A stretch of DNA of 64,000 bases from JACQQW01 sp964520655 (lineage in GTDB: Bacteria; Omnitrophota; Gorgyraeia; Zapsychrales; Fredricksoniimonadaceae): the NCBI GenBank assembly GCA_964520655.1, contig CAZFNI010000012.1, forward strand, positions 4,978-68,977. The letters are read 5' to 3'. Of this stretch, positions 36,817-44,774 are shown one piece after another. The stretch's first letter is position 1, and the number at the start of each line of letters is the position of its first letter. The position numbers and the translations under genes were made by a program. The notes under the pieces were generated by a model. The model worked only from the letters and a program-made list of their open reading frames with translations, was not told the DNA's origin and did no database searches.

Positions 36817-37691
36817 CGCCGGCCTTTTCTTCTGGCAAAAAAACTGATCAATGCTTTCGCATATGGTTCGTGGGTATGCACATCAATATGATCGACCCCT
36901 GTTTGAGCGAACAATCGCTCTCTGGCGTCAAGCCTCTGTCTGGCCTGGGCGGCATAGGCATCACGGACTTTTCTGTTGCTGGTATCCACAACCCTTTGCG
37001 CTCCCGTCTCGGCATCTTTTAAACTCACCAGCCCGCAATCCGGCAATACGGCTTCACGCAGGTCATTGAGTGTTATCGCTATGATATCGTGATATTTATT
37101 CGTGATCTGAAGGGATTTTCTGTAGTTCTCTGACGTAAAAAAGTCTGAAATAACAAACGCAACGCTTTTACGTTTGGTCACTTTGCTTAAATAATCCAGG
37201 GCCATTTTCAGATCCGTACCTGTCCCCTTAGGCTTAAAATACAACACCTCTCGGATGACCCGAAGCACATGGCTTTTGCCTTTACGCGGCGGGATGAACA
37301 GCTCGATCTCATCAGTGAACATGAGCAGTCCGACTTTATCATTATTGCGGATCGCGGAAAATGCCAGGACAGCGGCGATCTCGGCGGCCAGTGTATTCTT
37401 TAATTCTTTGGTGGATCCAAAATAGGTGGAAGCGGACGCGTCAACTAAGATCATCACTGTCAGCTCGCGTTCTTCGACATATTTTTTGATATGAGCCAGT
37501 CCAGTACGGGCCGTCACATTCCAGTCAATGGTACGGACATCATCACCGGGCTGGTATTCCCTCACCTCGTCAAATTCCATCCCCCGGCCTTTAAACACGC
37601 TGTGATACGCACCGGCGAAAATATCGCTGACTAAGTGAGTGGTCGTGATCTCAATGCGACGGACTTTTTCTAGGACAGCTTTGGGGATCAT
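36813..37691 (-). CDS. DUF58-family protein of MoxR/Bat operon
   Basis: 292 aa soluble protein. Conserved DUF58 segment G-M-E-F-D-E-V-R-E-Y-Q-P-G-D-D-V-R-T-I-D-W-N near residue 40, followed by a VWA-like fold (I-L-V-D-A-S-A-S). Such proteins are routinely encoded directly after moxR and are thought to be its partners. ATGA overlaps on both sides show tight coupling. Confidence 0.93.
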   Translation of the reverse strand: MIPKAVLEKVRRIEITTTHLVSDIFAGAYHSVFKGRGMEFDEVREYQPGDDVRTIDWNVTARTGLAHIKKYVEERELTVMILVDASASTYFGSTKELKNTLAAEIAAVLAFSAIRNNDKVGLLMFTDEIELFIPPRKGKSHVLRVIREVLYFKPKGTGTDLKMALDYLSKVTKRKSVAFVISDFFTSENYRKSLQITNKYHDIIAITLNDLREAVLPDCGLVSLKDAETGAQRVVDTSNRKVRDAYAAQARQRLDARERLFAQTGVDHIDVHTHEPYAKALISFFARRKGRR

Positions 37692-38683
37692 GGGACTTCG
37701 ATGGTATCAAAAATGATCTTGATCAGGTCTTCCGCAGTTTTTTCTTCCGCTTCGGCCTCGTAGCTGACCGCTATGCGATGGCGCAGAACATCTAGACCTA
37801 TCGATTTAACATCCTGCGGCGTCACAAATCCTCGCCCAACGATAAATGCGTACGCTTTAGCCGCGATGGCTAAATTGATCGTGGCCCTGGGACTTGCCCC
37901 GTATTGAATAAGACCCTTGAGATCCTTTAATTTATATTGCTCGGGATAGCGCGTGGCTTCCACGAGGTCGACAATATAATGCTCGATCTTCTCATCCATA
38001 TAGACCTCATCAACGATCGATCGCAGACGGATGATGTCCTGGGGATGAAGGATCGGACGAACCTCATGATGGCTTTTGGTCGTGGCCATTCGCCTGAGGA
38101 TCTTTAACTCTTCAACCTTTGTGGGATAGGTGATCTTGACCTTGAGCATAAAACGGTCAACCTGGGCTTCAGGCAAAGGATATGTCCCTTCCTGCTCGAT
38201 CGGATTCTGGGTAGCCAGAACTAGGAATGGTTCCGGTAGTTTTAAGGTCTCTTCCCCGATCGTCACCTGTCGTTCCTGCATGGCTTCCAGCAATGCGCTC
38301 TGGACTTTAGCCGGCGCGCGATTGATCTCATCGGCCAGGATAATATTGGCGAATATGGGCCCTTTTTTAACATTGAATTGCCCGCTGCGCTGATCGTAGA
38401 TCAATGTGCCTGTCAGATCCGCCGGCAGCATATCTGGAGTAAACTGCAGCCGGGCGAACTTTGCCTGAATAGTTTGGGATAATGTTTTAACCGCTGTGGT
38501 CTTGGCTAAGCCGGGAACCCCCTCGATCAAAATATGGCCATTGGCAAGGATCCCAACCAGAAGCCTGTCTAATAAAGCTGTCTGGCCGACTAGAACTTTA
38601 GAGGCTTCCATGCGGATCGCTTCAATGACCGCAGATTCTTTTTTAATTTTCTCATTAATTTCTGCAATGTTGACCGAAGACAT
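37688..38683 (-). CDS. moxR: MoxR-family AAA+ ATPase
   Basis: 331 aa. Walker A G-V-P-G-L-A-K-T (residues 55-62), Walker B I-L-A-D-E-I-N-R-A, sensor segment L-A-T-Q-N-P-I-E-Q-E-G-T-Y and A-Q-V-D-R-F. MoxR ATPases act as chaperones that mature partner complexes through VWA proteins. First gene of the operon. GGGAGG 7 bases before the ATG shows a normal leadered start, unlike the divergent metH. Confidence 0.95.
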   Translation of the reverse strand: MSSVNIAEINEKIKKESAVIEAIRMEASKVLVGQTALLDRLLVGILANGHILIEGVPGLAKTTAVKTLSQTIQAKFARLQFTPDMLPADLTGTLIYDQRSGQFNVKKGPIFANIILADEINRAPAKVQSALLEAMQERQVTIGEETLKLPEPFLVLATQNPIEQEGTYPLPEAQVDRFMLKVKITYPTKVEELKILRRMATTKSHHEVRPILHPQDIIRLRSIVDEVYMDEKIEHYIVDLVEATRYPEQYKLKDLKGLIQYGASPRATINLAIAAKAYAFIVGRGFVTPQDVKSIGLDVLRHRIAVSYEAEAEEKTAEDLIKIIFDTIEVP

Positions 38684-38721
38684 ATGATCCTCCCTTACAC
38701 ATCTTGAATTGGAATAGCCTT

Positions 38722-38749
38722 ATTATAGTTTGTTTATGGTTAATTTCAA
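38722..38749 (-). promoter_or_regulatory. Promoter of the moxR/bat operon
   Basis: Minus-strand TTGAAA (38749-38744), 16-base spacer, TATAAT (38727-38722). The start would be near 38715, giving about 32 bases of leader including the GGGAGG ribosome site. The remainder of the 194-base gap to metH shows no other structure. Confidence 0.6.
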
Positions 38750-38840
38750 TATACACCTTTAATAGGCACAGCACTCAATCTTGCAGCCATTGGGTCACAA
38801 TAAACGAGGGCTACCTCCTCTATTTGTCCCCTATTTTTAA

Positions 38841-38869
38841 TTGACTTTTCCCCCTCTTTCCCCTATCTT
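38841..38869 (+). promoter_or_regulatory. Leaderless-type promoter of metH
   Basis: TTGACT (38841-38846), 17-base spacer, TATCTT (38864-38869), then 8 bases to the ATG at 38878. No Shine-Dalgarno sequence. There is no room for a cobalamin or SAM riboswitch in such a transcript. Confidence 0.65.
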
Positions 38870-38877
38870 GATGCGAT

Positions 38878-41800
38878 ATGAATCCGTCTATTCAACAACA
38901 CCCCATCGCCAGGCTACTTAAAGATCGCATCCTTATTTTAGACGGTGCAATGGGCACCATGATCCAAAAGCACAAACCCGATGAAAAAACCTATCGCGGC
39001 GAGAGGTTCAAGGACTTTGCCCATGATGTTAAAGGCAACAATGAGTTATTATCCCTCACCCAGCCTCAGATCATCCGTTCAATCCACGAGGCGTATTTAG
39101 CCGCAGGTGCGGACATCATTGAGACCAACACCTTCAATGCAAACCGCGTTTCCATGGCAGATTATCACATGGAATCATTAGTCTATGAATTAAACTTGAC
39201 CTCTGCTAGGATCGCCCGCGAGGCTTGCGATAAATTCACGCGGCAGAACCCTCAAAAACCGCGTTTTGTCGCCGGATCTGTCGGACCGACCAATAAAACA
39301 GCGTCTATATCTCCGGATGTTAATGACCCGGCTTTTCGCGGAATAAATTTTGACCAGCTCGTTGAGGCTTATTTGGAACAGCTTAAAGGGTTGGTCGACG
39401 GCGGTGTTGACCTGTTCTTGGTTGAGACCATTTTTGATACATTGAACGCCAAAGCCGCCTTGTTCGCGATAGATACCTTTTGCGCTTCATTAGGCAGAAA
39501 GATCCCGATCATGATCTCCGGGACGATCACGGATGCCAGCGGACGCACCCTGTCAGGACAAACGACAGAAGCTTTCTGGATATCCATTAAACACAGCAAC
39601 CCTTTAAGTTTTGGGCTCAACTGCGCGCTGGGCGCCAAAGACATGCGCCCTTATATCGAAGAATGTTCACGCATCGCGGATTGCTTTATCAGCTGCTATC
39701 CAAACGCCGGTCTACCCAACACCTTTGGCGAATATGACCAGGGATCACAGGAAATGGCAGGTTTGATACAAGATTTTGCCCAGAGCGGTTTTCTAAATAT
39801 TGTCGGCGGATGCTGTGGAACAACGCCTGAGCATATCCAGGCGATCGCTGCCATCGTCAAGGACCTTAAGCCGCGCGCCATTCCAGTAATTCAACCACAC
39901 ACCTCATTTAGCGGCTTAGAACCATTGATCAAACGCAAAGAGACCAATTTCATCAATGTCGGGGAACGCACCAATGTCACCGGCTCCAAACAATTTGCCC
40001 GTCTAATCATGGCCGGACAATTCGACCAAGCCCTGGCTGTTGCCCGGCAGCAGGTCGAGAACGGCGCACAGATAATAGATGTGAACATGGATGAAGCCAT
40101 GCTTAATTCCGTTGAGTCCATGACAAAGTTCCTGAACTTAGTCGCGGCAGAACCGGACATTAGTAAAGTCCCCATCATGATCGACTCTTCCCGCTGGAAC
40201 GTGATCGAGGCTGGACTTAAATGCGTCCAGGGTAAAGCCATTGTCAATTCGATCAGCATGAAAGAAGGTGAACAAGAATTCATCCGTCAGGCGACACTTG
40301 TTAAACGCTACGGCGCAGCCGCAGTTGTCATGGCTTTTGATGAGAAAGGTCAAGCGGATACGGTTGAACGCCGTGTCAGCATCTGTCAGCGGGCCTATCA
40401 CCTCTTAACTAAATCAGTCGGATTTGATCCTTCTGACATTATCTTTGATCCAAACATTTTCGCGGTCGCAACCGGTATCGAAGAGCACAATAATTACGCG
40501 GTGGACTTCTTTAAAGCCACCCGTATCATCAAAGAAACCTGCCCCGGATGCCTTATTTCCGGCGGGGTCAGCAATGTTTCTTTTTCTTTCCGAGGTAATG
40601 ATCCTGTCAGGGAAGCCATGCATTCTGCATTCCTTTACCATGCTATTAAAGCCGGCATGGACATGGGGATCGTTAATGCCGGGATGATCGCGGTATACGA
40701 CCAGATCCCCCAGGACCTATTGATCCTTGTTGAAGATGTGCTGCAAAACCGCCGCCCGGATGCAACGGAACGTCTGGTTTCCTTTGCTGAGAACTTTAAA
40801 ACTCAAGGCAAAAAGACGGAAGAAGACCAAAGCTGGCGCAAAGAACCTGTTGAAAAACGGCTTTCCTATGCCTTGATCAAAGGCATTGTAGATTTCATTG
40901 ATGTGGATGTCGAAGAAGCCCGTCTTAGATCCAGCAGACCTCTGGATGTGATCGAAGGCCCATTGATGGATGGGATGAATATTGTCGGAGATCTTTTTGG
41001 AAGCGGAAAGATGTTCCTGCCCCAGGTCGTCAAAAGCGCCCGGGTCATGAAAAAAGCTGTAGCCTATCTTCTGCCCTACATGGAACAGAACAAAGATGAT
41101 CAGGCAAAGAATGCCGGCGTTATCCTGATGGCGACCGTCAAAGGAGACGTGCATGATATCGGTAAAAACATCGTCGGAGTTGTTTTATCCTGCAACAATT
41201 TCAAAGTCATTGATCTTGGCGTCATGGTGTCATGTGAAAGAATACTCAAAGCGGCGAAAGAAGAAAAAGTTGATATGATCGGCCTTTCCGGGCTTATCAC
41301 CCCCTCATTAGACGAAATGGTCCATGTGGCCCGCGAAATGCAGCGCCTTGATTTTACTATTCCCTTAATGATCGGAGGAGCTACCACCTCCCCTAATCAT
41401 ACGGCCGTCAAGATCACACCCGGTTACCCCAAAGGATTCACTGTACACGTCAAAGACGCGTCGCGTGCTGTCGGTGTCTGCCGGGCACTCATGGATAAAA
41501 ACGCCAGAAAAGAATTTATCTTATCGGCCAACGCGCAATATGAAAACCTGCGTCTTGAGCACCAAAAACTTTACCAGCAGCGGACTCTCGTCAGTTTACC
41601 CGAAGCGAGAAAAAAGAAGCTGGATATTGATTGGACCACCTACCGTCCTGTCAAACCTTCCTTCCTTGGGATCAAAACGCTGGATCACATAGATCTGACA
41701 ACCATCCGAAGCTATATTGATTGGTCGCCGTTCTTCATCGCCTGGGAACTCAAGGGTAAATTTCCCAACATCCTTAAAGACACCACTTATGGGGCCGAAG

Positions 41801-42561
41801 CCACACGCGTCTATAATGATGCCAATAATATCCTAGATGAGATCATCCGCAAGAGATCTTTGACAGCGAAAGCCTGTGTAGGTTTTTTTGCGGCAAACAG
41901 CATTGGGGATGACATTGAACTTTACACCGACGATACCCGTTCAAAGGTCTTAGGGGTTGTTCATAGCCTGCGCCAGCAATCCCCCGTTCGTCAGGATGAT
42001 GCTTTCTTAGCGCAAGCGGATTATATTGCACCTAAGGACAGCGGCGTACGTGATTATCTGGGGGCTTTTGCCTTAACAACCGGCATCGGACTAGATCAAA
42101 TGGTCGCTGCCTATGAGGCTGATCACGACGATTATAAAAGCATTCTGGCCAAGGCCGTAGCTGATCGTTTAGCCGAAGCATTCGCCGAATACCTGCATGA
42201 ACTGGTCCGGAAAGAATTATGGGGATATGCCCCGGACGAGAATCTCACCCGGGAACAGCTCACTCATGTGGATTATACCGGCATCCGTCCGGCTCCGGGT
42301 TATCCGGCATGTCCTGACCACACGGAAAAAGAATTTTTATTCAAGATGCTTGATGCACACCGGATCACCGGCATCAGTTTAACAGAAAATTTTGCCATGA
42401 CACCTACCGCTGCTGTCTGCGGACATTATTTCTCACTGCCGCAATCAAAATATTTTTCTTTAGGGAAGATCGGTAAGGACCAGGTGGAAGACTACGCCAT
42501 ACGCAAAAATATGCCTGTCCAAACAGTTGAACGCTGGCTTGGCCCTAATTTGGGTTATTAA
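38878..42561 (+). CDS. metH: Cobalamin-dependent methionine synthase
   Basis: 1227 aa, the full E. coli-type length. Domains: homocysteine-binding barrel (1-330) with zinc ligands Cys249, Cys312 and Cys313; methyltetrahydrofolate-binding barrel (about 350-620); B12 cap and binding domain (about 650-895) with D-V-H-D-I-G and lower axial ligand His759; and a SAM-dependent reactivation domain (about 900-1227) with P-A-P-G-Y-P-A-C-P-D-H near the end. It transfers methyl from 5-methyl-THF to homocysteine in the cytosol. Complete reactivation domain means it can recover from cob(II)alamin. It stands alone on the plus strand, and its last 17 bases overlap a convergent gene. Confidence 0.98.
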   Translation: MNPSIQQHPIARLLKDRILILDGAMGTMIQKHKPDEKTYRGERFKDFAHDVKGNNELLSLTQPQIIRSIHEAYLAAGADIIETNTFNANRVSMADYHMESLVYELNLTSARIAREACDKFTRQNPQKPRFVAGSVGPTNKTASISPDVNDPAFRGINFDQLVEAYLEQLKGLVDGGVDLFLVETIFDTLNAKAALFAIDTFCASLGRKIPIMISGTITDASGRTLSGQTTEAFWISIKHSNPLSFGLNCALGAKDMRPYIEECSRIADCFISCYPNAGLPNTFGEYDQGSQEMAGLIQDFAQSGFLNIVGGCCGTTPEHIQAIAAIVKDLKPRAIPVIQPHTSFSGLEPLIKRKETNFINVGERTNVTGSKQFARLIMAGQFDQALAVARQQVENGAQIIDVNMDEAMLNSVESMTKFLNLVAAEPDISKVPIMIDSSRWNVIEAGLKCVQGKAIVNSISMKEGEQEFIRQATLVKRYGAAAVVMAFDEKGQADTVERRVSICQRAYHLLTKSVGFDPSDIIFDPNIFAVATGIEEHNNYAVDFFKATRIIKETCPGCLISGGVSNVSFSFRGNDPVREAMHSAFLYHAIKAGMDMGIVNAGMIAVYDQIPQDLLILVEDVLQNRRPDATERLVSFAENFKTQGKKTEEDQSWRKEPVEKRLSYALIKGIVDFIDVDVEEARLRSSRPLDVIEGPLMDGMNIVGDLFGSGKMFLPQVVKSARVMKKAVAYLLPYMEQNKDDQAKNAGVILMATVKGDVHDIGKNIVGVVLSCNNFKVIDLGVMVSCERILKAAKEEKVDMIGLSGLITPSLDEMVHVAREMQRLDFTIPLMIGGATTSPNHTAVKITPGYPKGFTVHVKDASRAVGVCRALMDKNARKEFILSANAQYENLRLEHQKLYQQRTLVSLPEARKKKLDIDWTTYRPVKPSFLGIKTLDHIDLTTIRSYIDWSPFFIAWELKGKFPNILKDTTYGAEATRVYNDANNILDEIIRKRSLTAKACVGFFAANSIGDDIELYTDDTRSKVLGVVHSLRQQSPVRQDDAFLAQADYIAPKDSGVRDYLGAFALTTGIGLDQMVAAYEADHDDYKSILAKAVADRLAEAFAEYLHELVRKELWGYAPDENLTREQLTHVDYTGIRPAPGYPACPDHTEKEFLFKMLDAHRITGISLTENFAMTPTAAVCGHYFSLPQSKYFSLGKIGKDQVEDYAIRKNMPVQTVERWLGPNLGY

Positions 42562-42916
42562 GACCCCGGGCAAAACTTTCCAAACGTTTCTGCGCCATTT
42601 GACTCCAAAATATCTCTTCAGTAGATGCCTGAGCGATCACTTTTTGATAAAGAGCTGCCGATTTCTGATCATCGTGAAGCTGCTGATGGCAATACGCCAA
42701 ATAATACATCGAGGGGATAAATAAGGAGTTGTGGTCGGAAAGACTTAAGAAATCCTGAAAGGCATCTTTTGCCGCCCTCCAGTTTCGTTGTTCATAATAA
42801 TGCTGGGCCTTAAAATAGATCTTATTGATCTTGGCTAAAGGCTGTACCGAATCCTGGGCAAAACAATCAAGGTCACTTTTTAACAGCACCAGCAGGCTCA
42901 TCAGCAAGATCCTCAT
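42545..42916 (-). CDS. Small secreted TPR-like protein
   Basis: 123 aa from the ATG at 42916, where a signal peptide begins (M-R-I-L-L-M-S-L-L-V-L-L). Upstream in-frame residues are an arginine- and methionine-rich shadow of the neighbouring acidic gene. Two TPR-type helical pairs (A-Q-H-Y-Y-E-Q-R-N-W-R-A-A-K-D-A-F and Y-Y-L-A-Y-C-H-Q-Q-L). Function unknown. The gene overlaps the acidic protein gene by 44 bases and metH convergently. Confidence 0.7.
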   Translation of the reverse strand: MRILLMSLLVLLKSDLDCFAQDSVQPLAKINKIYFKAQHYYEQRNWRAAKDAFQDFLSLSDHNSLFIPSMYYLAYCHQQLHDDQKSAALYQKVIAQASTEEIFWSQMAQKRLESFARGLNNPN

Positions 42917-43184
42917 CGCCTGCACCTTGATCAGCTTCATCAGCGGCTGCTTCATCATTGACAGCCTCATCATCGCTGGTATTAGGGCCTTCTTCCATGA
43001 CCGGCTCAGTATCTTTTTCACTGCTGTAATATTCTGTATCATCCTTGCCATAACCCTCATCATTCTCGATCAATTGGGTTTCTTCTTCAGGCTCGTTGAC
43101 AGAAACTGCTTGAGCATAGGACGCTGCCGGAATTACTGACAAGAACATCAATCCCATCAGGGATGATAATAATATATTTGACAT
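42873..43184 (-). CDS. Small secreted acidic protein
   Basis: 103 aa from the ATG at 43184, preceded by AAAGGGGAG. Signal peptide ending S-Y-A-Q-A, then about 75 residues extremely rich in Glu, Asp and Ala, with almost no basic residues until a terminal K-K. It is probably disordered in the periplasm or outside, possibly binding cations. No family recognised. Followed by and overlapping the TPR-like gene, suggesting they work together. Confidence 0.7.
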   Translation of the reverse strand: MSNILLSSLMGLMFLSVIPAASYAQAVSVNEPEEETQLIENDEGYGKDDTEYYSSEKDTEPVMEEGPNTSDDEAVNDEAAADEADQGAGDEDLADEPAGAVKK

Positions 43185-43213
43185 ATTCTCCCCTTTTTTT
43201 ATTAATATACCAC

Positions 43214-43248
43214 AATTCACTCTACCCAACAGGTGAATTTTTATTTTT
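43214..43248 (+). terminator. Plus-strand intrinsic terminator
   Basis: A perfect 7-bp stem (AATTCAC and GTGAATT, 12-base loop) is followed on the plus strand by T-T-T-A-T-T-T-T-T. The geometry suits plus-strand transcription although no plus-strand gene ends here. The nearest is metH, 650 bases upstream. On the minus strand the same stem follows the response-regulator stop but lacks a U-run. Confidence 0.45.
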
Positions 43249-43252
43249 AAGT

Positions 43253-43891
43253 CTAAACCAACCCCTGATCCAACGCATATTTCACCAGGGCCGCTGTATT
43301 CCTGACCCCAAGCTTATGATTAAGCCTGTTGCGGTGCGCTTCAACCGTTCGAACACTGATCTTTAACTGAGCCGCGATATTTTTGTTGGCCAATCCTCCC
43401 GCTACGCAATGCACAATTTGTTTCTCCCTGCTTGTGAGAATATCTATACTTCTCGCAGAATGTGCATTTAAAGAACGGGCGAATTGCAGCGCTATCTGAT
43501 CAGAGATCGACGGTGAAACATAGCGCTTGCCCCCCATCACGACTTTCAAGGCTGTGATCAATTCATCAAATGCACAATCCTTAAGAACATAACCGTGAGC
43601 ACCCATCGCTAACGCACGTTTATAATGCTCTGTATCTTTGTGCATGGTCAAGATCAGGCATTTTAACTTGGGGTATAAAACCCTGATCTTTTCAAGGGCC
43701 TGCAAACCGTCTAAGTTCGGCATGGACAGATCCAGAACAAGACAATCCAGCGCTTTCATATTGATCTTATCGAGCAATTCTTCACCATCGCCGGCCTGGC
43801 CGACAATCTTGAACTCACGGCTGGACTCCAGGAGGTTTTTTAAACCATTGCGGAAAATCTCATGATCATCGACAAGGAATATGCGGATCAT
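43253..43891 (-). CDS. NarL/FixJ-type response regulator, orphan
   Basis: 212 aa. Receiver domain with acidic pair Asp8/Asp9, phospho-acceptor Asp54 (L-V-L-D-L-S-M-P) and a conserved Lys in V-L-K-D-C. A LuxR-type helix-turn-helix follows (L-T-S-R-E-K-Q-I-V, then I-A-A-Q-L-K-I-S-V-R-T-V-E-A-H-R). It activates or represses transcription when phosphorylated. No histidine kinase is encoded nearby. It follows the radical SAM gene by 7 bases, so the two are probably cotranscribed. Confidence 0.93.
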   Translation of the reverse strand: MIRIFLVDDHEIFRNGLKNLLESSREFKIVGQAGDGEELLDKINMKALDCLVLDLSMPNLDGLQALEKIRVLYPKLKCLILTMHKDTEHYKRALAMGAHGYVLKDCAFDELITALKVVMGGKRYVSPSISDQIALQFARSLNAHSARSIDILTSREKQIVHCVAGGLANKNIAAQLKISVRTVEAHRNRLNHKLGVRNTAALVKYALDQGLV

Positions 43892-43898
43892 TCAACGA

Positions 43899-44690
43899 TT
43901 AATACCCGTAACGAGTTTTGCGATAATTGCCGTGTCTTTTAACTGTGGACTGTTCATCTATCGGTTGATAGGATTCTGTCGGTGCGTCCCAGGGACTGAC
44001 AACCGGCATGTCGCCGAAAAATTTCTTAGCCCACTCGATCTCGACACGCTCCAGAGCCCGGACTGCGCAGGGCCTCAGGGCGGTATTCAACTGTACCTCA
44101 TCCGGATTAAGCCGTCGCGCCACATCGGCAAGATCGGCAACGCTGTCAATATTTTCATCAATGAGCATCACCTGCAAAGCCAGCTTGCCTTTGAATTTTT
44201 CCCGGAATTCACCGATCGCCGCAACAATGGCATTGAAATCCAGGCCGCATTGCCCATCAACATTGACAAAAGACTCCTGATCATTCGCATCCAGTTTAGC
44301 TAAGACAAAATCCGCTTCCAATAGATCTGATTGAACCCCAGGATCGGTCATTAAAGAAGAATTGGTGATCACGGCGATCTTCTCTCGGCGGACTTGCCGT
44401 ATCGCCCGGATCATTTCACCCAAATTACTGGCAAGCGTCGGCTCACCTCTGCCGGAAAATGTCAGATAATCAATGAAATACTTAGGAAGGCGCTGCAGCT
44501 CTTCAATGATGTCCTGTGTGCGTACATATTCCTGACGTTTATGGACCAGTTCCTTGGTTGTTCCCAACTGGCAATACACACAATTCATATTGCAGACTTT
44601 ATCCTCACAGGACAATGGGTCGATCCCCAGCGACCGTCCAAGTCTCCAGGAATACACCGGCCCATACAGATATTTAAACGGCTGCGACAT
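43899..44690 (-). CDS. Radical SAM protein, COG0731-like
   Basis: 263 aa from the ATG at 44690 (GGAGGG upstream). The N-terminal Y-G-P-V-Y-S-W-R-L-G-R-S-L-G-I motif and cluster cysteines Cys33, Cys37 and Cys40 (C-N-M-N-C-V-Y-C) identify a radical SAM enzyme of the TYW1-related COG0731 group. A G-R-G-E-P-T SAM-binding motif follows. Substrate unknown. The C-terminus carries no extra cluster domain. Confidence 0.85.
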   Translation of the reverse strand: MSQPFKYLYGPVYSWRLGRSLGIDPLSCEDKVCNMNCVYCQLGTTKELVHKRQEYVRTQDIIEELQRLPKYFIDYLTFSGRGEPTLASNLGEMIRAIRQVRREKIAVITNSSLMTDPGVQSDLLEADFVLAKLDANDQESFVNVDGQCGLDFNAIVAAIGEFREKFKGKLALQVMLIDENIDSVADLADVARRLNPDEVQLNTALRPCAVRALERVEIEWAKKFFGDMPVVSPWDAPTESYQPIDEQSTVKRHGNYRKTRYGY

Positions 44691-44774
44691 AAATGTCCCT
44701 CCATTAAACACACGTTTCAGATAGGGTTATTGATTTACTATAGATCACTTGGCGCAGCAGCCATATGCGTATTT

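Noticed and set aside
38700..38877. Possible cobalamin or SAM riboswitch before metH
   Set aside because: The promoter's -10 box ends 8 bases before the ATG and no B12-box or SAM-type stem pattern is visible in the gap.
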